DNA of 64,000 nt, from NCBI GenBank assembly GCA_032718475.1, contig JAUCBJ010008852.1, positions 28,720 to 92,719 on the forward strand, in the 5' to 3' direction. Position numbers and translations under genes: made by a program. Positions 56,741 through 64,000 of this stretch are shown piece by piece. The DNA is from Nemertoderma westbladi. Lineage: Eukaryota > Xenacoelomorpha > Nemertodermatida > Nemertodermatidae. Positions within the stretch are counted from its first letter, which is position 1; every line of letters begins with the position of its first letter. The notes below the pieces were generated by a model. The model saw nothing but the letters and a program-made list of their open reading frames with translations, did no database searches and had not been told where the DNA came from.

Positions 56741-58047
56741 GTATTGAATGTTAACCAATTTAATATATAAATTACTACAATATTATATAATTCAACAAAA
56801 TCATATTAAAAATATTGCAAGTAACCAGGAAATTTAATATGTAGTGTGTATAATATCTATATAGTATGTATAGTAGTAATATGTATATCAATATGTAATG
56901 CTGAACACAGAATACAGGTCGACGCATGTCGATTTTACCCTGGAGAAGTATAATTTTGATTGCAACAATAATATTCATCCCCATCTGCTACAATTTGAAG
57001 AAGACTATTACATAATAATACCTATAATTAGAACAATTAATTATTATAATTCTATAGTTAATAAAAACAGTATATCATTCGGGGGATGGAATTTATAGGT
57101 CATCTAATTAATTGTTTAAAGATTAGCAAACAATACAATGTAATTGCATTGATAAAACCCATAAATAAAACTTGGATATAAAATGTAAAATCGGGATGCA
57201 AAAGATAACTTACTGAGCTACGAAAGGAAAAAGGGGGGGTCGCCGTGCTCAAAGAGATATACTGCTTTGTAAAGGACAAAAAATATCCTTTGTTAACAAC
57301 TTTATTTACCTTTGTCTGGTGTTAACTACAAAGAATACCCCATCAGGACACTACGAACATCTACACAGACGTGGTATTTCATCATGTAAGCGGTTTGCAG
57401 CATCTGTCGATTTTGCTGCTGTTTCCCTTGAAACAGACAGAAAAAACTGTGGATGTTTGTAGTTCAACCAGCCACGGTTTGCCATGTCTTTTCCGACTCC
57501 CCACGTGAACAACTGCAGACAAAACTCCCACACGTTGTTAAAGTACGGGACTTCTTTTTCAAAGTACTGAGGGGAATCAGCAAAACTATACGGGTCTACT
57601 ATATTGCGAACAGTTGATTTTCCATGTAGTTCCACATTTAACCTTAAGGGGGGGGGGGGGGGGGGGGGGGGTACACCATTTTGGTACCCCCCCCTTAACG
57701 CCATTTCGAACGCCTACCACCACAAATTTTGCAATGACCAGAAATTCTGGCGGCCTCAGCCTAAATGCAGCTGCCGCTTTTGTGAGCGTGCAACAGTGGA
57801 CTATGACTACGCAATGAGGTGCCATGTCCGACTTAGTAAACTGCCTTTTATTATTTTAACAATTAATTTGTGTTATTTATATATTTTACTTAGCAAATTT
57901 TAAATTATATGTTTTTATCACGCTACACATGGAGTAATTTTACCTCAAATACTGTAGAAAAAAAATGGAAAAACATGGACTTTGCAAATAAATACAAAAT
58001 AATAATTATTATTTTAATTAATTATAATTATAATAAAACTTGAATTA
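56741..58047. other. AT-rich sequence between the BEL/Pao element and the channel gene
   Basis: 1.3 kb. A run of 24 G lies at 57648-57671, followed at once by GTACACCATTTTGGTAC and eight C. Apart from the doubtful minus-strand frame below I see no exon. A TTTATT at 57844 would read AATAAA on the minus strand, about 200 bp after the channel stop codon, and could be its polyadenylation signal. Confidence 0.5.
57351..57640 (-). CDS. Unidentified open frame
   Basis: A minus-strand frame of about 90 codons upstream of a stop at 57351. It contains DPYSFADSPQYFEKEVPYF and WEFCLQLFTWGVGKDMANRG. Further upstream it runs into polyproline created by the G/C homopolymer, which I exclude. The composition looks protein-like (several Trp, Phe and Tyr, no low complexity), but I know no family for it. 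It may be an exon or a fragment of a mobile element. Confidence 0.35.
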
Positions 58048-58679
58048 TTAAATTGTGTTAGTTAATTTGAGAGTAAATAAAATTATAACAAAAGAAGTAA
58101 ATATTGAAAACAGAATACCCCAAAGCCTTTCGCAGACTATGGCGGCCTGTTTCCACTCCAATGATATCATTTCTTGGTGTTCCCTCTCTGCAAAATATCC
58201 TCCTATCTTCCTCGTCAGATCTTCTAGTTCCGTGGCGAGTTTCCTCAGATCCCGGCGGATTAAACCCGCCGATTGCGCCGAGGAATCCCTCGAGTTTATC
58301 CCGTCGAGGAACTCGGCAACGTGGTTCCCGTTCGCAGAAGTGTTCCGCCTCGGAGCCCGATGGTACCGTTTCGCCTCGGTCCACGTCAGCGCGTCCTCCG
58401 CCGTCGTGTCGTTCAGCGCGATCCGTTCCCCTAACGATTCGCGACGCAACGACGAACATCGACTCGATAAGTTGGACCGTCGCCGGGTCACGCTGGCGGT
58501 TCGCGAGATCCGGTAGTTGCTTGTGATTCCGCCGACGAGTTTAGGAAGAGCTTTCAGGAAGAGGAATCTCATCCAGTCTGGTATCGGACGTCGGACGCCG
58601 CCGTGATGGACGTAGAGAATAAAAACAGTCAACATTACTGACATCATTACTAGGGATAAGTTGGCGATAAAGTAGTAAC
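58048..58679 (-). CDS. Exon: TM3, intracellular loop and TM4 of a nicotinic-receptor-like Cys-loop channel subunit
   Basis: The last exon of a minus-strand gene, with acceptor TTTGTTTCCTAG just above 58679, phase 1 entry, and a stop at 58048. It encodes TM3 (YYFIANLSLVMMSVMLTVFI), then LYVHHGGVRRPIPDWMRFLF, where H-H-x-x-x...P-x-W is the conserved post-TM3 motif of nicotinic receptors. An intracellular loop of about 115 residues with an Arg/Ser-rich stretch follows (TRRRSNLSSRCSSLRRES). Next is the pre-TM4 amphipathic helix with LEWKQAAIVCERL, and TM4 (GILFSIFTSFVIILF). The C-terminus ends only a few residues after TM4, as usual. The subunit type cannot be told without the ligand-binding domain. 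Confidence 0.88.
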
Positions 58680-60589
58680 CTAGGAAACAAAACAAAAATA
58701 CGTTAATGTTTAATGTTTAATGTAAATAGGACGTGAGGAAGCAAATGCTTTTAAAGCCCGTACACACAATAAATAAAATTAACGGAGACATATGTAAAAT
58801 ATATATATGAAATTGAACTGTACACATAAATAAAATATTGACTGGGTTAAAACACAGGGTTTTAGGTAAAACTGAACGTAATCGGGACCGCACAAAGTAG
58901 TATGATAATAGGCTGGGAAAAAAAGCGTTAGTTCAAATTAGTATTAAAATTTTTATTAAAATTCCCGGTCAGGATAGTCCATCGGCATGTATATAAGTTT
59001 ATAAATTAATCTCAATACCGGGTCCGGGTGTATCAGCTTCATCAGGCCAAATTACAAAATTATAATATGGTATAGTTGCTAATAGTTGCTGGTAATTAAG
59101 GTAGTTGCTATATTATATAAACTCTGTATACAGAGTATTACATTACCATGCGTTTTTGATATACCATGGAATATTAAATAAACAGTAAAATATATGTGTA
59201 ATATATTTATAATAGATATATTTGGTATTCAATTGATAAACCTTCAAAAGACAAGGAGGAGTCATGAGGGGAAATTGGCTATGACCGGAAGACATTTCAT
59301 ATGGTGGATAATTTTGATGATTATGTGAAAGTAACAGAACTCAGTAGGCCTACAACTGTACATCAGCATGACAGAGACAGAACCACAATATTATACATTA
59401 ATATTTAGAACAGGACCGGCCATGCTGATATACAAACTTATGTGTTTCTTATTACATTAATTACTAAATTTAATTAGAAACAAATCAATCGTTTTCTTTT
59501 TCACATTGGTCGGTTGAACTGTCTGTCTGTCTGACTGCAGCCTCACTTAATATATATCTGACAAGTTTCAGCTGAAAATGTTTAAATTATAGAAATAGAA
59601 GGACGATTAGACATTACGACCTCTAGCGGGACAATGTTGAGATGATTTCTTAGGGTCTGGGAAAATGAAACAAACTTATTCGCCCACCCCATGCACTTAA
59701 CACTATTTACTATAGGCTTATTGCCTCCCTACTGTGTAGCTTGCCCAACAAATTTAATAAAATATTTGTGTTCCATTTTTTAGTTACTACATAATAATTT
59801 CACTTCTATAAATTCACATTAAAAAATTGCTCAAATTAATTATTTTAAAAAATATATATATACAGTATATTATTATAAGACTAAAATCTGATCCATTTCA
59901 GAAATATTCAATAAATATTAATAATAAGATTCACCTTCAAGGGAAGAAATAAATAGGAAATTACGACAAATTGATGTACTACAATATAAAAACCAAATGT
60001 ATGGCTTGGCTGGGCCGGTCTCTTACTAAGATATATTAATAGGTATACTGAATGTACTGTTACTTCATACAATAATTATCATCCAACATTATTCAAATTC
60101 ATTATTGAAGCAACATGTATGATGCTCTTGCATATGAGGCGACAGATACTGTAGACCAAGGCGAGGAATATACTGTACTGCCTTTAAAGAAGCAGTTAAA
60201 GCAGCAGTACTGTAAACCCTTAAAGCAGAAAAAGGCACCCCGGACAGACCATAGAATTCGGAAGTGCAGAAACGATCTCACAAAGGCAAAGAAAGACTCA
60301 CGTCTCAAACAGAACACACAGCAGCAAATAACGCAGTTAAATATACTTTGGGACTCTTACATTTTGCCGTGTTATTATACAGTAGCAAGTTTTTGATATA
60401 ATAAATTAATACTTTTAATCATTCTTAACAAAATAACATAATTATAGTATAAATTTTAATTTTGTTTTCTATAAAAATTTTGTTCTAGAACAAATATATT
60501 TACATCTAAATATAAATATTTTACATAAATTACATCTAAATATAATTGTTTACTTCTACATCATCACTGAAAAAGATGATAATCTGATG
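58680..60589. other. Left part of the channel-gene intron
   Basis: About 1.9 kb of AT-rich intron. A short plus-strand frame at 60115-60396 contains CRNDLTKAKKDSR and lies upstream of a LINE fragment, so it may be LINE-derived; otherwise nothing is recognisable. Confidence 0.55.
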
Positions 60590-60895
60590 TCAAGCATGGG
60601 AGTAGATGGTGTCCCCCTGGGGTCTTAAGATTCCGAGTATTAGGGACTTATTCACACCATCATAATAGACATGTACCGAACAACAAGAGTCCCACAAGAA
60701 ATGAAAGCAAATAAGTTGGTGCCAGTTCCCAAGATGGGCAACATAACCCTCAATGGACCTTATCGTGGAAACTCGATTGCTGCTAAGCTATACAATATAA
60801 TTAAATCGCATCAGGATCCCATTGAGAGACTGCTACGTGGAAATCAGAATGGGTTCCGTAAAGGTCGATTTGGCACTTAGAAAGATAATTCATGA
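60590..60895 (+). mobile_element. LINE reverse-transcriptase fragment
   Basis: Encodes TTRVPQEMKANKLVPVPKMG, then NITLNGPYRGNSIAAKLYNI and RLLRGNQNGFRKGR. These are the conserved fingers motifs V-P-V-P-K, Y-R-G-x-S and N-Q-x-G-F-R of LINE polymerases. The frame breaks directly after this. It lies antisense in the channel-gene intron. Confidence 0.8.
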
Positions 60896-61556
60896 GTTAT
60901 CAGAATTGATGAGTTATTTATCCAGCGAGACAGGGCTGGAGACTGGACACAAATCCCGCCTCAATGTTAAATTCTCAATTTAGGGAAAGGGGCAGATTAC
61001 TGTGGCACGTTATTTCAACCAAAACAATAAACTAAACACAACAGAACAGGTTACAGTTTTATTTCTGAGAGTATTCAGCAGTAATTTTCTTCGAATTTCC
61101 CCTGGAGAGGGATGAATAATTATTGTGTCCAGTTTCTAGCCCTATCTGGAAAATTGACGCTAATAACAGCTGATTACTCCCAATATTAAAACTGTTAGAA
61201 TAATGTGCCACTGTAACCTGCTCCTTTCCTTTAATTGAGATTTAATGTAATACAGTAGTATGAATTTATGATGAGTTAAGTTACTTATTTATATAAGTTG
61301 AATCATCGTTGGGTTTATTAGATAATGCAGCAACAGGAAGTGTAGTCCTATGAATAATTTAGTGTGGATTCACAAACAGGTAGGGTAAACACTGAATCTC
61401 TTGGGTTCTCAGTATTCATTTAAAAACGCAATAGGAAAGTAAATTCACAGAATGTAAACCGAACGGTTTTACGGTAAAAACGAAATGAATGTGTAAGCTT
61501 AGTAAACAACAATTGGTTACTCTTGTGTAACACAATTCCTGCAAAATTACTTATTA
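60896..61556. other. Intron sequence without recognisable content
   Basis: 660 bp of AT-rich intron between two LINE fragments. I see no gene or repeat in it. Confidence 0.5.
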
Positions 61557-61915
61557 TTGCTGCAAAGCAATACAATATAATTATATCGCATCAGGGATCC
61601 CATTGAGAGACTGCTACGTGAATTAGAATGGGTTCCGTAAAGGTCGTTTTGGCCCTTAGAAGGATCGTTTATGATTCATCAAAATTGATGAGTTATCCTG
61701 CCAAGTACCTAACTGATCTAGAACTCTCAGAATCACTAAAGGGAGCCCAACATGTAGTCGTAGTGTTGGTCTTATTGTTAACACCAAAACAGTAAACTCT
61801 GAAAGTCCTCAGGAAATGTCTGAACGTTTTATGAACATGTGCTCCAAGGATGGTGTGCTTGAGCATGTGGATGACTTTTGCTTCATGGCGTCATGGATAC
61901 GGAAGTCAGGTAAAT
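61557..61915 (+). mobile_element. Decayed LINE copy with catalytic box deleted
   Basis: Starts with a second, diverged copy of the 60780-60890 segment (GCTGCAAAGCAATACAATA) and continues into sequence matching the LINE at 27.6 kb (CCTGCCAAGTACCTAACTGA). Relative to that copy about 20 bp are missing between GATCTAGA and ACTCTCAGAATC (near 61725). That removes the F-A-D-D catalytic codons. It stops at GGAAGTCAGG next to intron sequence. Confidence 0.8.
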
Positions 61916-62116
61916 AATAATTAATTATTTACAACAAATACATAATTAACCCATAATAAATAATAAATGTACTTCACTAATATGATATAAAATCTCACAC
62001 TATCTTTAGAATACAGATTTAAATAAACATAGTATTCCAAATACATTTTTCAAAACGAACCCAAGTCAATAATAAATTAATACATAAAGAAGTGCCTCTT
62101 TTGGCTAGTTCCTAAC

Positions 62117-62321
62117 CTATGAGTGGGTAGTGGAGACTTGTGGGTGGCATCATGTCACCTATACTCAGCTGATTTACAGACTGTGCGAATAGAATTGTGA
62201 CACCCAATGTTATTTTTTCTCCACTTTCACTGGGCAATACGAATAGAACAATATTGAGCATAGAAACCAGCATTGAGGGAAGAATCATTTGCATTATGTA
62301 AAAATCTGGCCGTCTTTCTAT
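62117..62321 (-). CDS. Exon: TM1 and TM2 pore helix of the nicotinic-receptor-like subunit
   Basis: Acceptor TTATCTCTAG lies just above 62321 (phase 0 entry) and donor ATAG|GTTAGG after 62117 (phase 1 exit), which fits the exon at 58679. It encodes IERRPDFYIMQMILPSML (pre-TM1 R-R-P motif and TM1), the TM1-TM2 turn LPSESGEK, the pore helix ITLGVTILFAQSVNQLSIGD, and the TM2-TM3 linker MMPPTSLHYPLIG. Glu before Lys at the inner end of TM2 predicts cation selectivity. Position 9' is Phe instead of the usual Leu. Ligand-binding-domain exons lie outside the window or are not recognisable to the right. Confidence 0.88.
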
Positions 62322-62452
62322 CTAGAGATAAAATACAAGGAACATTATAATAAAATTATAATAATTATATTTACTAGAATATATTATTAAATAACTAATA
62401 ACTGAATTCTAAAATATGAATGGGAGAATCTTTTAGGCTCGTTAAACCAAGG

Positions 62453-62955
62453 AATGCCTGTTCACCGCCGACCATGGGTGATCTTCCCCAGTAAACCCTT
62501 TAATAATAATAATAATAATATTGGTTATTTATATAGCGCTTTTCTACGCTCAGCATACTCAAAGCGCTTTTATTATCATTACCCCAGCAAAGCCAGGTTC
62601 CCATTATACCGCTGGGTTGGCGTAGGCACTAATGTCTAAAGTGTCTTGCCTAGGGACACAACAGTGCGAAATTTCTACAGCCTTTAGTCGGATTCGAACC
62701 TGCGCCACCAAACACTATCGTGTAAGCAGTTCAGGCGCCGTATCCACTTGGACACTGCGACTTTAACACTGTTTCCCAAAGGAATGCCTGTTCACCACCA
62801 TGGGTAATCTTCCACAGTAAACCCTTCCACTCTGTTTCCCAAAGGAATACCTGTTCATCACCATTGGTAATCTTCCACAGTAAACCCTTCCACTCTGTTT
62901 CCCAAAGGAATGCCTGTTCACCACCATGGGTGATCTTCCACTGTAAACCCTTCCA
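62453..62955. repeat. 63-bp tandem repeat, interrupted by a SINE
   Basis: Three consecutive units marked CCCAAAGGAATGCCTGTTCA start near 62775, with an offset of exactly 63 bp. A partial unit at 62453-62497 lies on the far side of the SINE. A further truncated unit follows near 62950. Confidence 0.88.
62504..62760 (-). mobile_element. tRNA-derived SINE
   Basis: Read on the minus strand it starts with a tRNA-like head: A-box region CAAGTGGATACGGCGCC and B box GGTTCGAATCC. It continues through a conserved-looking body with GTGTCCCTAGGCAAGACACT, and ends AGCGCTATATAAATAACC followed by an ATT-rich tail. CTTTAA occurs at both edges (62498-62503 and 62761-62766), a 6-bp target-site duplication. 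Removing the SINE and one CTTTAA leaves a normal 63-bp repeat unit, which confirms the boundaries. Confidence 0.87.
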
Positions 62956-62964
62956 CTCATTTTC

Positions 62965-63130
62965 CCAAGTTGCCTTGGTTCCCATTTATCGACCAGTTAA
63001 GGATTAAATCCAGGGTTAGGTTAGGCTGCAGCATTTAAAGCACTGTGCCCAAACAGTGCAGCCCCATCTAGGGATCGAACCAGGGCCTCCTGATTTGGAG
63101 TCCGGGCATGTCACCACTAGACCACGCTGC
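62965..63130 (-). mobile_element. Second tRNA-derived SINE
   Basis: A minus-strand tRNA-like head at 63130-63055: TGGTCTAGTGGTGACATG (A box) and GGTTCGATCCC (B box). Between them is an anticodon-like loop CTCCAAA that would read CCA (Trp). Acceptor and T stems pair poorly, so this is not a functional tRNA. The body contains ATGGGAACCAAGGC, resembling ATGGGAACCTGGC of the SINE next door, so the two may be relatives. It abuts the 63-bp array. Confidence 0.65.
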
Positions 63131-63677
63131 TGCTATTTCTAAAATAATAAATTATAATAAAAACCTGTGCGTTAGTCCATTTTAAGAATTCAGCAAGCGG
63201 TTACACCACCCACACCACCCTCCACCCCCCCCCCCCCCCATCCCCACACCATTATATTCCCTATACCACTCAATCCCCACATCCCAAACACTCACTCCCC
63301 ACATCACCTGCCAGCAGAGGTACAGGGCATGACCCAGCAGATGAGCTGCACAGCCAATGGTGGGTCATGTGCGCCAGAGTAGGTATGGGTGATGGGCCTC
63401 ATATCGGACTTCACTGCGACACCCACAATGTGGAATGGCAAACCAGGGTGTGGTATTTGCCCCGAGAGCTGACTCGGCAAAAAAGCACCCCCCAAACCCC
63501 ACTATGGATTACATTAGTAATACGGAGGTCCGTCCACTAGAGGCCAGTGGAATTACGGGACACAATCGGCCTCACAGGCGTTAGTTATCTCCTGACCGGC
63601 TGCCTGTCTCACCCCCTACTGGGGAGAGAGCAGCCAACAATTCTTTGAGTCCCTTTCCTGATGGCCCAAACCCTGGC
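63131..63677 (+). other. Probable 5' untranslated region of a LINE
   Basis: A C-rich then GC-richer stretch, unlike the AT-rich introns. It includes a run of 15 C at 63225-63239 and several CCCCAC motifs to 63300. It leads into an open frame that becomes endonuclease-like. No gene is seen on the other strand. Confidence 0.4.
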
Positions 63678-64000
63678 TCACCAGGGAGACCAGATTGTGA
63701 GGGGGAGAGGGATTCTGGAGTTGGAGGCTACTCTCATGTTCCACCCCGACCAACAAAGCCATTGGTGAATCTGAGGCAAGTCACTAGACTAGCCAGAGTA
63801 AACACCCTAACACTCGTGCCCCCGATGCGACAAGGTGCGCTGACTGCCTTGGCAGATAAGCTTTCTCTTAGCGCAATGGGTGTTCAAGAGCACCGAATGC
63901 AGACTGGACAGACTGACGAGGTTCTGATAAAGGACATGGGCGCGGTTGGCGACTCGCCCTCGCGTCAGCAGATGATAGTGGCAATGGTGGTATTGGTCTA
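63678..64000 (+). mobile_element. LINE 5' part: N-terminus of apurinic-type endonuclease, cut by the window edge
   Basis: A frame open to the window edge. It reads VNLRQVTRLARVNTLTLV, then GALTALADKLSLSAMGVQEH and RMQTGQTDEVLIKDMGAVGD. The pattern (N-T-L, then a leucine-rich helix, then G-x-Q-E-H-R) matches the start of LINE endonuclease domains, where Asn and the Gln-Glu pair are catalytic. The rest lies outside. It could belong to the same LINE family as the RT fragments at 27.6, 60.7 and 61.6 kb, but no overlap proves it. Confidence 0.65.

Noticed and set aside
56898-57098. Candidate receptor exon after the BEL/Pao element
   Set aside because: It has an acceptor-like AACACAG before it, but the translation lacks any Ig, transmembrane or kinase motif and is dominated by AT-rich codons.
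58055-58526. Plus-strand frames of 140-153 codons over the channel exon
   Set aside because: They are antisense shadows of the TM3-TM4 exon, whose transmembrane helices and conserved motifs are clear on the minus strand.
63055-63130. Functional tRNA-Trp(CCA) gene on the minus strand
   Set aside because: The anticodon loop and both internal promoter boxes are recognisable, but acceptor and T stems have several mismatches and SINE-like sequence follows.

Overview
This is an AT-rich, intron- and repeat-dominated eukaryotic window. The genome looks like a bilaterian animal, probably a marine invertebrate. I lean weakly towards a deuterostome such as an echinoderm, but the sequence alone cannot settle this. 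The evidence is spliced exons of two metazoan receptor families, several LINE families, tRNA-derived SINEs, a BEL/Pao LTR retrotransposon and very long minisatellites. Only about 3% of the window is host coding sequence that I can support.

Layout. Positions 1-21228 are one tandem array of a 27-28 bp unit, already running at the left edge. Six plus-strand exons between 21261 and 37766 have compatible splice phases. They encode immunoglobulin-like domains 1 (second half), 2, 3 and 4 (first half) of a VEGFR/PDGFR-type receptor. The introns between them carry a 2.28 kb perfect CAGTTA array, a 17-bp minisatellite split by two LINE copies, a further LINE 3' fragment, and a 21-bp minisatellite split by a minus-strand reverse-transcriptase element. 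From 39441 to 56735 lies a BEL/Pao retrotransposon with LTRs that are almost identical and a 5-bp target-site duplication. Its gag-pol frame is broken by a 1.54 kb insertion and one in-frame TAG. Positions 58048-62321 (minus strand) hold the last two visible exons of a Cys-loop, nicotinic-acetylcholine-receptor-like subunit (TM1-TM2, then TM3-loop-TM4). The right end has more LINE fragments, a SINE inserted in a 63-bp array, a second tRNA-like SINE, and the start of a LINE endonuclease running off the window.

How the parts relate. The receptor introns behave as sinks for tandem repeats, and the retroelements repeatedly sit inside those arrays. The transmembrane and kinase exons of the VEGFR-like gene are not in the window. 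They must lie beyond the oppositely oriented channel gene, or have been lost. The most unusual items are the 21 kb array, whose unit resembles a 3' splice site; the repeated pattern of retroelement inside minisatellite; the oversized BEL/Pao element; and a channel pore helix with Phe at the usual leucine-gate position.
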